Assembly: GCA_014190475.1 (NCBI GenBank)
Contig: BJGL01000006.1
Location: 1 to 53,019, forward strand
Direction of reading: 5' to 3'
Source: Bacteroidota bacterium
GTDB lineage: Bacteria; Bacteroidota; Bacteroidia; Chitinophagales; Chitinophagaceae
Length of the DNA: 53,019 nt
The notes under the pieces were generated by a model that did no database searches, was not told the DNA's origin, and worked only from the letters and a program-made list of their open reading frames with translations. Within the stretch, counting starts at the first letter, position 1, and every line of letters begins with the position of its first letter. Both the position numbers and the translations under genes were made by a program. This document shows, piece by piece, positions 26,006 through 35,110 of this stretch.

Positions 26006-28779
26006 TCAGTAAAGACGTTCTGCTGGCCCAACCAGCAGATCTGGAACCCACCTTTACCGGAAAAAATGGTCTTCCTTCTTCGTCCATCAATCAAATTGCT
26101 AAGGATGAAGAAGGACGAATCTGGATTGCAACAGAGAATGGACTTTCGATTAAAAACATAAATAATGCTAAACTAAAGCATCTAGAATCAGAATTCAGGG
26201 AGCCGGTTAAACAAATTGCTTTTTCAGGGAATTCAATTTACATAGCCCTAAGCAATAGGATAAACATAATAGATTTAAAATCGCTGCAAACAGTCAAGTC
26301 TATCCCCCTGCCTAGCAAAAGCGAAATAACAAGGCTACGGAAGATAAATGGAAATATTTGGGCAATTACAACTACATCGGTATACCGCATAGACAAACTC
26401 AAATTAACCCTATTATGGAAAGGGGAATCCAATAAAAGGCCCATGGATGTAGCCTATTTTAAAAATAAAATATTTTTAATCACCTACCCTCGCTCATCAA
26501 TTTTGATGTTTAATGGAAAATCATTTCAAGAAACACCACTAACTAAACTTAATAACCCAGTTTATACTGAAAACTTTCTTACACTTTTAGCAAAAGGAGA
26601 TACCCTCATAATCGGGGGCGATCACATTTGTAACTTATTGATCATAAAAGACAAACCCGTTGTAAAGAGAATTAGACTAAATTATTCCTTTTATACCAAT
26701 CCCGCCATCTGGGATTTAATTAAGATTGGTAACAGAGTATTTTATGCAATTGGTAATACACATCAAGAAGATCAAGGCGTAACAACAACCACGATAAATC
26801 AACCTATCAATTATTTTTCCAATCGATACTATACAAAATGTCTTTTTTATGACAGTACAAACGATTGTCTGTACATAGGAACAAAACACCGTGGAGTATT
26901 TATACAAAAAAATATAAGCAAGTCATTTGAAATAGGGGACTTCATTGTAGCTGAAACAAACCAAAAAAATGAATTGTTCTATTATAATAATTCAACTCTA
27001 AAAATAAATACTACGATTAATACAGGCAACAATAACCCTATTCTACTTTCAAAAACATATCCCAACAGTAGTCTTCGTAAAATTAAAACGATTGGTGATA
27101 CATCATATATCATGTCTATTCAAAGAATAGATTATATAATCGACAAAAATATTAAACCCGTTCAAGACTTATCAAATAACTATAAAGTAGGAAGATTTTT
27201 CAACGACTGCTTCAGGCAAGGAAATGATATTTATTTCTTTAGCTATTACAATTCAGCTTGGTTACTCGATTTAAATAAAAAGAAATACAATTCAATTGGC
27301 ACTGCCAATTTGATTCCAAAAGTAGAAAAAAGTGGAAATAAACTCATTTGCTTCAATGAGGGAAAAGGTTTCAAAATCTATGATAATTTGGGCGAACACA
27401 TTATTAAAGACAATGAGGCAGATTTAAATAATATTGATGACTTTACTTGCTCAAATGATACCGTTTATGTTCTTTTGAACAATAAAATCAGCGCCTATAA
27501 AATAAAGGGATATAGTTTTCAATTTTTAACAACGTATACTATCGAAGAGAGTATAACGGATTTTAAAGCTAATTGGATCTTTTGCTCACAAACTGCAGGC
27601 TTATACCTGATTAGTAATGACGCCCTTATTAAATGGGGCAATAATGGACAAATCCTCCTATATCATTATCTAGGTAATCGTAGTATAGCCAAGAAGCCTG
27701 TTTTTGATATTTTCAATAGGCTATTAATTAGTGCTGGCGGAACTATTACCATCCTGGAGGAAAAGCAACTAGCCTCTATCCCTACCCGGTCCAAATATGA
27801 AATTGATATTCCAGAGCAATTAACAGAACAAAATAATGGAATCATAGAGATACATCACCCCAACTATTTTATTCAGAATCACAGCCTAAAGAAAGTGACT
27901 ATTAAAAGCCCTACTCAAATCTTTTTTCAAAAATGGTTTACAGGATCCACGATAGAAATTCCACCAAACTTGAAAGCAGGCCAATATGAAATACTTCTTT
28001 CAGCCAATAATGAGCACATTGCAAACCGATTTATAAAAATTACCTTACCCCTTAGCAGAAATCCCCTGTTTTTCATAGGTATAGGAATCCTTCTTATTGT
28101 CTTTCTTTTTTTGATTTTTAAATTAAAATATAATGAAAAAATTTATGCAAAGCGAATTGTAGATAATAAAATTGACATGTTAAATAAAAACCTAAACCCG
28201 CACTTTGTATTCAACTCGCTCAACCTGATCTACAATAATATACTTACTGAAAACAAGGAAGCCGCACTGGGTGTTCTTCTAAAATTTTCAAAGCTCCAAC
28301 GAAACTTTTTAGAAAGATCAAAAGAAAAACATGTAACACTATCCACCGAATTGCTGTTTATTAAGTCTTATTTGGATATTGAATTTCTACGCTATGCTAA
28401 AGATATTTCAGTAGGATATCAAGAAAATATTGACCCAGTAATTAACCTAGAAAAAATTAGCATACCGCCAAACATTTTGCAACCACTTATTGAAAATTCA
28501 CTTAAATATGGAGCTATTGGCTATGAAGGGCCGGAGGAAAAAAATATAATCCTCGAAGTGATAAAAAAAGGAGATGGTGTTTTACTATCAATCGAAAACC
28601 CAAAAGACAAAAATCACTCCACCCAATCAACAATAAATGGATTTGGCATGGGGCTTGCAATTGTAAATGAAAGAATAAAGCTCTTTAACCAGGAGATGAG
28701 TACAACTTATCAGCTTAGGCATGGATTACCCGCTTCTAAATTTAAAATGGGCTACCGAGTTGAGTTACATATAGAATGA
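25948..28779 (+). CDS. Two-component propeller sensor histidine kinase (LytS/His_kinase type)
   Basis: A 943-aa sensor. The N-terminal signal-like segment (to about 29, LLAQP) exports a beta-propeller sensor (about 35-630) with repeats such as GRIWIATENGLSI. A Y_Y_Y-like domain (about 635-700) precedes one TM helix (about 705-726). The cytoplasmic His_kinase domain has NPHFVFNSLNLI with H752, and a HATPase domain with IPPNILQPLIENSLKYG and FGMGLAIVNERIKLF. No fused regulator follows, so it is not a hybrid. Its natural partner is the overlapping LytTR regulator. Like that gene it is AT-rich. Confidence 0.92.
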   Translation: MHSSFKKWSALVASILCFLISKDVLLAQPADLEPTFTGKNGLPSSSINQIAKDEEGRIWIATENGLSIKNINNAKLKHLESEFREPVKQIAFSGNSIYIALSNRINIIDLKSLQTVKSIPLPSKSEITRLRKINGNIWAITTTSVYRIDKLKLTLLWKGESNKRPMDVAYFKNKIFLITYPRSSILMFNGKSFQETPLTKLNNPVYTENFLTLLAKGDTLIIGGDHICNLLIIKDKPVVKRIRLNYSFYTNPAIWDLIKIGNRVFYAIGNTHQEDQGVTTTTINQPINYFSNRYYTKCLFYDSTNDCLYIGTKHRGVFIQKNISKSFEIGDFIVAETNQKNELFYYNNSTLKINTTINTGNNNPILLSKTYPNSSLRKIKTIGDTSYIMSIQRIDYIIDKNIKPVQDLSNNYKVGRFFNDCFRQGNDIYFFSYYNSAWLLDLNKKKYNSIGTANLIPKVEKSGNKLICFNEGKGFKIYDNLGEHIIKDNEADLNNIDDFTCSNDTVYVLLNNKISAYKIKGYSFQFLTTYTIEESITDFKANWIFCSQTAGLYLISNDALIKWGNNGQILLYHYLGNRSIAKKPVFDIFNRLLISAGGTITILEEKQLASIPTRSKYEIDIPEQLTEQNNGIIEIHHPNYFIQNHSLKKVTIKSPTQIFFQKWFTGSTIEIPPNLKAGQYEILLSANNEHIANRFIKITLPLSRNPLFFIGIGILLIVFLFLIFKLKYNEKIYAKRIVDNKIDMLNKNLNPHFVFNSLNLIYNNILTENKEAALGVLLKFSKLQRNFLERSKEKHVTLSTELLFIKSYLDIEFLRYAKDISVGYQENIDPVINLEKISIPPNILQPLIENSLKYGAIGYEGPEEKNIILEVIKKGDGVLLSIENPKDKNHSTQSTINGFGMGLAIVNERIKLFNQEMSTTYQLRHGLPASKFKMGYRVELHIE

Positions 28780-28849
28780 ATTCATGCATCCGGGCTGTCA
28801 AACTATTTTCAAAGAAATAAGTTTGTGTACTATTAAAAATTTGTAAACC

Positions 28850-28857
28850 TATCTTTG
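28850..28857 (+). promoter_or_regulatory. Putative -7 element upstream of the 340-aa exported protein
   Basis: TATCTTTG matches TAnnTTTG and ends 23 bp before the ATG at 28881. A TTTG at 28822-28825 is 24 bp upstream, one base outside the usual spacing. Confidence 0.4.
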
Positions 28858-28880
28858 CCTTACAAAAATCCAACCTTGAC

Positions 28881-29903
28881 ATGCGTAAACCAATTTTAAT
28901 AGGCGCACTATTGGCATCCTTTTTCAATGTAGCAGCGCAAATAGACTCAACAGATACGTTTGACTATAGTAAATTTGGTGACGCTGAAGGGGTTAAACGG
29001 TTTTGTAATCAAAAAGTAGTCAACCAAACTCCTACCCGTATAGTGAGCATTGGATATGACCGGCAGTCCTCCTTTGAGATGCCCTCTATTCCGGTATCAG
29101 CCATGCTTCCAGCCATGCAAAACTTTTCTGTTAAAAACCTATCGGCGTTAAGAGCACAAGTCAATATACCAGTTGTTTCAACCAATAAAGTTATATGGCA
29201 GGTTGGAGCCAATTATTGGGGAAGCAGATTCAACCTTGAAAATCCCGGAAGTAACTTATTTGCAAAAACGCTACAGTCTCACTTTTTGGCGAGCGCAGGC
29301 GTTAATAGCACATTATTTAAGCCCCTGAATGAAAAGAATTTTTTGATTATCCAGGCGAGTGCTGATGTAAATGGGATATTTCACACCCTAAAGGATGTAA
29401 ATAAAAATGCACTCACCTGGAGCGGAACCATTGTATATGGTTGGAAAATTTCTGAAAATAACATGGTAGGTACAGGTATTGCCAGAACCTATCGTGCAGG
29501 AAGAATACTGCATGTACCTGTGTTCCTTTGGAATAAAACATTTAATGACAAATGGGGAATGGAATTATTGCTTCCAGCCCGAGGTCACTTACGATATAAT
29601 TTTTCAACATCTAGTATGTTACAAGTTGGATTTGAACTTGAGGGAAACCAATTCTGGATGAGTTTGTCCAATAGCCCCATGGGTGAACTTTACTTGCAGC
29701 GAGGCGAACTAAAGCCTAGATTGATGTGGGATAAAAAATTAGCAGGTTTTATATGGTTCAATGCGCAGGCCGGGCTTCGTTATAATTGGCGCTTTGATGG
29801 CATGAACCAATACAATGGGAGCAAGGATAATCAACGCTACTTTATGAGTTCGCTGGGGAATCCTCTTTACTTCTCTTTTAGTTTGAGCTTTGTATCGCCC
29901 TAG
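28881..29903 (+). CDS. Exported protein, probable outer membrane beta-barrel
   Basis: A 340-aa protein with signal peptide MRKPILIGALLASFFNVAAQ. The mature part has many short amphipathic strands ending in aromatic residues (for example NKVIWQVGANYWGSRFNL and GFIWFNAQAGLRYNWRF) and ends SFSLSFVSP, all consistent with a small barrel. I do not recognise a named family with confidence; a DUF6268-type barrel is possible. It lies just after the histidine kinase, in the same direction but with its own -7-like element. It could be a target of that system, which is a guess from position only. Confidence 0.65.
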   Translation: MRKPILIGALLASFFNVAAQIDSTDTFDYSKFGDAEGVKRFCNQKVVNQTPTRIVSIGYDRQSSFEMPSIPVSAMLPAMQNFSVKNLSALRAQVNIPVVSTNKVIWQVGANYWGSRFNLENPGSNLFAKTLQSHFLASAGVNSTLFKPLNEKNFLIIQASADVNGIFHTLKDVNKNALTWSGTIVYGWKISENNMVGTGIARTYRAGRILHVPVFLWNKTFNDKWGMELLLPARGHLRYNFSTSSMLQVGFELEGNQFWMSLSNSPMGELYLQRGELKPRLMWDKKLAGFIWFNAQAGLRYNWRFDGMNQYNGSKDNQRYFMSSLGNPLYFSFSLSFVSP

Positions 29904-29924
29904 CAACACTGGGTAGTTGACACT

Positions 29925-30419
29925 TTATTTGGCAACCTGTCTAGTCCACGTATCTGTTCGCCCAATCAAGGAAACACCAATAAAGCCCCTGACTTCAATT
30001 GTATTTTGACTGGTCATTTTTATGGTGCATGAGTACGTGTTACCATTTTTGGGATCATATATACTTCCCTCTTCCCAATTATTTTTTTCTGCAAAACGAA
30101 ACCCCCACACATTAACAAGTCCCAAAATTGAACGTGTGCGACTTACTTCCTCCGGATGATTTTTGTCAACCTTAGGTTTTCCGGTTTCAGGATCGTTAGG
30201 CTCCTTTAACCACACTATCTTTCCTTGATACTTCTCTCCATTTTTATAAATTCTGACCATTGCATTACCCTCTCCAGTTCTCCATACACCCACAATAGCA
30301 TCAGGGTTTTCTTGGAGCACCTTGAAAGAGGAACCCACTGTTAAAAACATAAAACCAGCTATCAGCAAAAACATAGAGCGGCTGATGGTCTGAACGCTTG
30401 TCTTAGATTGAGTGATCAT
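29925..30419 (-). CDS. DUF2147 domain-containing exported protein
   Basis: A 164-aa protein with an N-terminal hydrophobic segment (SMFLLIAGFMFLTVGSS, about 15-31), probably a signal peptide. It is followed by a DUF2147 domain: DAIVGVWRTGEGNAMVRIY, YQGKIVWLKEPNDPETGKP, DPKNGNTYSCTIKM and VRGFIGVSLIGRTDTWTR. DUF2147 is a lipocalin-like small beta domain of unknown function, common in Bacteroidota and Proteobacteria envelopes. It stands alone between the 340-aa protein gene and the tmRNA gene. Confidence 0.88.
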   Translation of the reverse strand: MITQSKTSVQTISRSMFLLIAGFMFLTVGSSFKVLQENPDAIVGVWRTGEGNAMVRIYKNGEKYQGKIVWLKEPNDPETGKPKVDKNHPEEVSRTRSILGLVNVWGFRFAEKNNWEEGSIYDPKNGNTYSCTIKMTSQNTIEVRGFIGVSLIGRTDTWTRQVAK

Positions 30420-30461
30420 AGAAAAATTATTTGTTTAGTTGAAGAACAAATTTATTAAAAG

Positions 30462-30848
30462 TGGAGGCGACCGGATTCGAACCGGTGTCCAAACATATTC
30501 GTCGAAAGCCTTCTACATGTTTATTCCAGCATTAATTGTCGGGGATAGACAGGAACTGGACGAACCAAACTACCCCGTAGTCGTAATTATCTTAGAAAAG
30601 CAGCACGACCATCTCTTTTGCAAGAGACCAGCTTTTTGCAACCTGTATTGTTTGTTGAGTCGGCGGCGGGGCGTGGTAACAGATAAACCGGCCCGGCGGC
30701 CCTAATGACTACCTAATCACTGATTAAGCAGCCATGGCATACTGAGTATTGCCATTTATAGTCTCGTATTCAGATTAAACTGCTAATTACGCAACGCAGT
30801 ACATGCTTATACTTTCAAAGAGCTATGCTGTCAAAACCAAACGCCCCC
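30462..30848 (-). ncRNA. ssrA: tmRNA (SsrA)
   Basis: A transfer-messenger RNA that rescues stalled ribosomes. The 5' acceptor strand GGGGGCG (30842-30848) pairs with CGCCTCC at 30463-30469, with discriminator A at 30462; CCA is not encoded. The T-arm ACCGGATTCGAACCGGT-type sequence lies next to the 3' end. The tag frame at 30724-30753 reads GNTQYAMAA then TAA, with a Gly (GGC) resume codon; the YAMAA end fits SsrA degradation tags. Plus-strand open frames in this region are chance. The gene lies 19 bp downstream of rseP, with its own promoter-like element. Confidence 0.95.
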
Positions 30849-30857
30849 TTAGAAATG

Positions 30858-30885
30858 CAAAGTTCGCTTATTTTCCCCAACCCAA
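30858..30885 (-). promoter_or_regulatory. Putative promoter of tmRNA
   Basis: On the minus strand TTG (30883-30885) and GAACTTTG (30858-30865) are spaced by 17 bp. The -7 box has one mismatch to TAnnTTTG and ends 9 bp before the first acceptor base. The -33 half overlaps the 3' end of rseP. Confidence 0.45.
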
Positions 30886-32244
30886 CCAGTCGTTGGCATT
30901 GGCATAAATCATAAGGGAAAGTAACAGCGCCATTCCAACGAGCTGTGCATACTCTAAAAATTTATCACTAGGCTTACGCCCGCTTATCATCTCATACAAC
31001 GTGAAAAGAACATGGCCTCCATCTAACGCAGGAATTGGCAAGAGGTTCATGAACGCCAACACGATGGAGAGAAAGGCAGTAATTCGCCAAAAGGCTTCCC
31101 AATCCCAAACAGATCCGGGAAAGATGGAGCCCATTGCTTTAAAACCACCAACCCCTTTGTAGGCTCCCGTATCAGGATCAAGAATCTTTTTGAACTGATC
31201 GATGTAGTCTTGTAACTCAGTACCCGCTTTTTTGATACCACCGGGTATCGCTGCAAAAAATGAAAGTCGGTTTACTTCCAATTTGATCCAACCCAAACTA
31301 TCCATTTGCTGGTAATTATACCCGTAAGGAAGAAAACCAATTTTCCCTTCTTCGCTTATTGGCATTTTTAATTCAACTGCTTGACCAGCTCTTTCCACCA
31401 ATAAGTTAATGGTATCTCCCTTGTATGCAGGAAGTTGCTCCTGAAGTTGATCATAAAACTCAAATGAATTATTGTTAATAGCCAACATTTTGTCACCAGG
31501 CCTTAAACCTGCTTTAAATGCATTACCCGTATCAGGAACAAAAAAAGCAATGGCTGGTCGACGTGCTTCCAGGAAGCCTCTACGATCCTTATTTCTATTT
31601 TCAACTAATTGGCCAATAAGATCTTTATCTAGATTAATTGTAATCAACTCTTCGCCGCGCTGTAATTGCACTTGTTCGCCAAGGATTAACTTACGACGCA
31701 ATTTCTCGAAATCATTGACGGGCTGGTTGTCAATTGAGATAATACGATCCCCATTTCTAATACCCATTTTGTACAGGGTGCTATCCACCACATGCACTCC
31801 ATATTTCATGGAGGAAGTAGGAATTTTTTTATCTCCCCAGATCATCAGGATAAAAGCATAGATCACAAAAGCGACCAGCACATTCATGACTACCCCTCCA
31901 ATCATAATAATGAGTCGTTGCCAGGCTGGCTTACTTCTGAATTCCCAGGGCTGGGCAGGTTTGCTGAGCGCCTCCTTATCCATACTCTCATCAATCATTC
32001 CTGCAATCTTAACATAACCTCCCAAGGGAAGCCATCCCACCCCGTATTCGGTCTCCCCTTTTTTCTTTTTGAAGAGCGAAAACCAGGGATCAAAAAATAA
32101 GTAAAACTTTTCCACTCTACAGCCAAACCATCGCGCTGTAATAAAGTGACCAAACTCATGCAGGATTACTAAAATGGAAAGTGAAAGTAAAAGCTGAGCG
32201 GCCTGAAGTCCAACTGCGGACCAATCAATTGCAAGAAGTATCAT
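30868..32244 (-). CDS. rseP: RIP metalloprotease RseP (site-2 protease)
   Basis: A 458-aa inner membrane zinc protease that cuts membrane-bound anti-sigma factors and signal peptide remnants. The active site HEFGH is at residues 29-33 (LVILHEFGHFITARWF). Two PDZ-like regions follow (about 165-225, MGIRNGDRIISIDNQPV; about 240-310, AGLRPGDKMLAINNNSF). The second metal site is LLPIPALDGGHV near the C-terminus. Downstream of dxr by 33 bp, in the order GH3-dxr-rseP. Confidence 0.95.
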   Translation of the reverse strand: MILLAIDWSAVGLQAAQLLLSLSILVILHEFGHFITARWFGCRVEKFYLFFDPWFSLFKKKKGETEYGVGWLPLGGYVKIAGMIDESMDKEALSKPAQPWEFRSKPAWQRLIIMIGGVVMNVLVAFVIYAFILMIWGDKKIPTSSMKYGVHVVDSTLYKMGIRNGDRIISIDNQPVNDFEKLRRKLILGEQVQLQRGEELITINLDKDLIGQLVENRNKDRRGFLEARRPAIAFFVPDTGNAFKAGLRPGDKMLAINNNSFEFYDQLQEQLPAYKGDTINLLVERAGQAVELKMPISEEGKIGFLPYGYNYQQMDSLGWIKLEVNRLSFFAAIPGGIKKAGTELQDYIDQFKKILDPDTGAYKGVGGFKAMGSIFPGSVWDWEAFWRITAFLSIVLAFMNLLPIPALDGGHVLFTLYEMISGRKPSDKFLEYAQLVGMALLLSLMIYANANDWLGWGK

Positions 32245-32277
32245 AAGGTTTTAAAACTGACACAAAAGAAAAATCAG

Positions 32278-33447
32278 TTATAGATTTATTTGATCAGCTG
32301 CAAAGTTACGCGCAGCAGCATCGCTTTCAAAATAATCCTCCAACGTAGGATCTTGGATAAACGGTACCTGCTGCATGGTCTTTTCAATAATGGTGGTCAT
32401 ATCCAGGAAGTTGATGCGATTTCTTAAAAACGCAAAGACCACAATTTCATTGGCAGCATTCATTATACAAGCTAGATTACCCCCTTTCTCCAGCGCCTCC
32501 ATGGCCAAGGCTAGATTTCTGAATGTTTTAACATCAGGATCCTCAAACGTTAAATTGCGAACTGTTCTGAAATCATAACGAGGAAACTGATTAGCAATTC
32601 GCTGAGGAAATGCCATAGCATACTGAATCGGCAGCTTCATATCAGGCAAGCCCATTTGCGCCTTGATACTTCCATCTTGAAACTGCACCATACTATGAAT
32701 AATACTTTGAGGATGGATCACCACTTGAATCTCACTGGGCTTTAAGTTGAAGAGCCAACGTGCCTCAATCATTTCTAACCCCTTATTCATTAAGGTAGCA
32801 GAGTCAATCGTTATCTTAGCACCCATTGACCAATTAGGATGCTGCAAAGCATGTTCGCGCTTTACATTCACCAGATAATTTGTTTTCTTTCCCAAGAATG
32901 GTCCACCGGAAGCTGTAAGTATTACTTTTTCAATTTTATTGTGCACTTCCCCCACCAAACATTGAAAAATTGCGGAATGCTCTGAGTCAACAGGGATAAT
33001 AGGAACCTTATTTTCAAAGGCCGTGCGCATAACAATATCCCCGGCCACTACTAATGTTTCTTTGTTGGCCAGCGCAATACTCTTTCCATTACGAATGGCA
33101 GCCAATGTAGGCCGCAATCCAGCGTATCCTACAATGGCAGCCAGCATTTGATCATAACAATCCAATGCCGCTACTTCTTCCAATGCTTTTTCACCTGCAA
33201 AAACTTTTATACCGAGGGAATCCAATTCCTTTTTTACCACTGCGTACTTCTTCTCGTCCCCAATCACCACAATATTGGGCTGGAATCGCTTGGCCTGTTC
33301 AATGAGCAATTGTTCATTCTGTTGTGCAGTGAGCACCTCGGCTGAAAACAAAGTTGGATTAGCCGCTATCACATCCAGTGCCTGTGTACCTATCGAGCCG
33401 GTTGAACCAAAAATTGCAATTCGTTTTTGCGATGAAGATTGTTGCAT
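32278..33447 (-). CDS. dxr: 1-deoxy-D-xylulose 5-phosphate reductoisomerase
   Basis: A 389-aa MEP-pathway enzyme forming methylerythritol 4-phosphate with NADPH. The nucleotide motif is IAIFGSTGSIGTQALDVI (about 10-27). Metal and substrate residues lie in PVDSEHSAIFQ, TASGGPF and KITIDSATLMNKGLE. Length is normal. It lies between the GH3 gene (8 bp upstream) and rseP (33 bp downstream), a dxr-rseP pairing found in many bacteria. Confidence 0.96.
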   Translation of the reverse strand: MQQSSSQKRIAIFGSTGSIGTQALDVIAANPTLFSAEVLTAQQNEQLLIEQAKRFQPNIVVIGDEKKYAVVKKELDSLGIKVFAGEKALEEVAALDCYDQMLAAIVGYAGLRPTLAAIRNGKSIALANKETLVVAGDIVMRTAFENKVPIIPVDSEHSAIFQCLVGEVHNKIEKVILTASGGPFLGKKTNYLVNVKREHALQHPNWSMGAKITIDSATLMNKGLEMIEARWLFNLKPSEIQVVIHPQSIIHSMVQFQDGSIKAQMGLPDMKLPIQYAMAFPQRIANQFPRYDFRTVRNLTFEDPDVKTFRNLALAMEALEKGGNLACIMNAANEIVVFAFLRNRINFLDMTTIIEKTMQQVPFIQDPTLEDYFESDAAARNFAADQINL

Positions 33448-33455
33448 GTAAAATA

Positions 33456-34955
33456 TCAGTTGATAGAGGTGTATGAAATTAGGCCGTCAGCAATAACACG
33501 GTCATTACTAAGTCTTGGTACTTTATTTTGCCCTCCCAATTTACCAATGGAACGCATATAATTAATAAAGCCCCCTTTGGTAACAACCTGAATTTGGAGA
33601 GGATTTAAAATTGCGCCGGTAATTAAATCTTTATAATAGACATTCTTCTGTTGCAAATGCTTATCCACGCAAAGCGCAAATGCTTTCAGATCGGCAGGCG
33701 GTTGATCAAATTCAATGAACCATTCATGACAGGATTTTTCCTGATCCTTACTTACGCGGGGTGCTACAGTAAATTCAGTTACCGAAGCAGCAAATTCTTG
33801 ACAGGCCTTTTGAAGACTATACTCAACCTCCTCTCCAATTACATGCTCGCCAAATGCTGAAATAAAATGCTTCGTTCGTCCTACCACCATTAAACGATAA
33901 GGATCCAAGGATACAAAACGAACTACATCTCCGATTTCATATCCCCATAAACCTGCATTACTATTAATAATGAGCGAATAATTTTCACCCACTTTTACTT
34001 CTGCCAGGGAAAGTCTTTTTGGATTAGGCTTTCCTACTTCGGCAGTTGGAACAAACTCAAAAAATATTCCGCTGTTAGTGTTTAGTAACAAACCTTGTTG
34101 GTCCAACGTATCCTGAAAAGCAAAAAATCCTTCGCTGGCAGGAAATAACTCAATGGTATCCACCTTTCGGCCAATACTTTCCATCAACTTTGCACGATAG
34201 GGTTCAAAATTAACCCCGCCTTGCACCATTACACTGAAATTTGGGAAGAGTTCGCCCACTGGTTTACCACTTTTTGCAATCAATGCATCAAAATACATTT
34301 GCATCCAAGGAGGAATACCACTGATCAATGTCATATTTGCAGAGAGGGTCTCTTCTACAATTTTTGAAAGCTTTAGTTCCCATTCTTCGATACAGTTAGT
34401 CTCAAAAGAGGGCAGCTGATTAGACCGTAAATAACTGGGCACATGGTGATTTACAATCCCGCTCAGCCGACCTGTTGGAATTCCACCCACCCGCTCCAAC
34501 ACGGGTGATCCGGATAAGAAGATCAATTTTCCGTCTGTAAAATGGGTATTTCCGCTCTCCGCCATATAACATAATAGGGCATTACGGGCGGTGTTGATAT
34601 GGTTAGGAATAGACTCCTTAGTAATGGGAATATATTTTATGCCACTGGTGGTTCCTGAGGTTTTGGCAAAATAGAGAGGCTGCCCTTTCCAAAGTACATG
34701 CTGCCCGCCCTCTTTGATTTTTTCGATCCAAGGCCTTAGTCCCTCGTAGTCTTGAAGGGGAACAGAATCTTTAAAAGACTGATAATCAGATACATCAGTT
34801 AAATGAACAGACTTGCCAAAAAGGGTTTTTTTGCCTGTTTCAATCAGCTGTGATAAGATTCGTTGCTGATCCGCTAATGCAGTATGCATTTCCCTGCGAA
34901 TAGTACGGTGCACAAAGGCTGCAAAAGGCTTAGCGAAAAATGACTTTATTTTCAT
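33456..34955 (-). CDS. GH3 family acyl-adenylating protein
   Basis: A 499-aa member of the GH3 (plant auxin-responsive) branch of the adenylating superfamily. The ATP-binding loop is FAKTSGTTSGIKYIPIT; further family motifs are ASEGFFAFQ, NAGLWGYEIGDVVRFVS, GRTKHFISAFGEHVIGEEVE and the terminal GGFINYMRSIGKLGGQNKV. Plant homologues join amino acids to jasmonate or auxin; the bacterial substrate is unknown. It is first gene of the GH3-dxr-rseP unit. A -7-like element (34982-34989) lies upstream. Confidence 0.9.
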   Translation of the reverse strand: MKIKSFFAKPFAAFVHRTIRREMHTALADQQRILSQLIETGKKTLFGKSVHLTDVSDYQSFKDSVPLQDYEGLRPWIEKIKEGGQHVLWKGQPLYFAKTSGTTSGIKYIPITKESIPNHINTARNALLCYMAESGNTHFTDGKLIFLSGSPVLERVGGIPTGRLSGIVNHHVPSYLRSNQLPSFETNCIEEWELKLSKIVEETLSANMTLISGIPPWMQMYFDALIAKSGKPVGELFPNFSVMVQGGVNFEPYRAKLMESIGRKVDTIELFPASEGFFAFQDTLDQQGLLLNTNSGIFFEFVPTAEVGKPNPKRLSLAEVKVGENYSLIINSNAGLWGYEIGDVVRFVSLDPYRLMVVGRTKHFISAFGEHVIGEEVEYSLQKACQEFAASVTEFTVAPRVSKDQEKSCHEWFIEFDQPPADLKAFALCVDKHLQQKNVYYKDLITGAILNPLQIQVVTKGGFINYMRSIGKLGGQNKVPRLSNDRVIADGLISYTSIN

Positions 34956-34981
34956 GGATCAGTGCCGCTGGGGAACAGGCG

Positions 34982-34989
34982 CAAATTTA
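34982..34989 (-). promoter_or_regulatory. Putative -7 element upstream of the GH3 gene
   Basis: TAAATTTG on the minus strand fits TAnnTTTG and lies 26 bp upstream of the ATG. No clean TTG is seen 17-23 bp further upstream. Confidence 0.35.
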
Positions 34990-35060
34990 AGAAGGGTAAA
35001 TATAGTGAACCCTCGGGCAATTACCCCGGACTATTGGCTTTGAATGAGTTGTATTTTCCG

Positions 35061-35091
35061 TTGGCAGATTAACCTTTTTCCCCTACCTTTG
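35061..35091 (+). promoter_or_regulatory. Promoter of rplU-rpmA
   Basis: TTG at 35061-35063 and a perfect TACCTTTG at 35084-35091 are separated by 20 bp, an excellent match to the Bacteroidota consensus. The rplU ATG is 19 bp downstream, leaving a very short leader. Confidence 0.7.
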
Positions 35092-35110
35092 CCGTCCTAA
35101 TTTTTAGTGT

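Noticed and set aside
30439-30705. An 88-aa plus-strand open frame
   Set aside because: It lies antisense over the tmRNA gene, whose acceptor stem, T arm and tag frame are clear.
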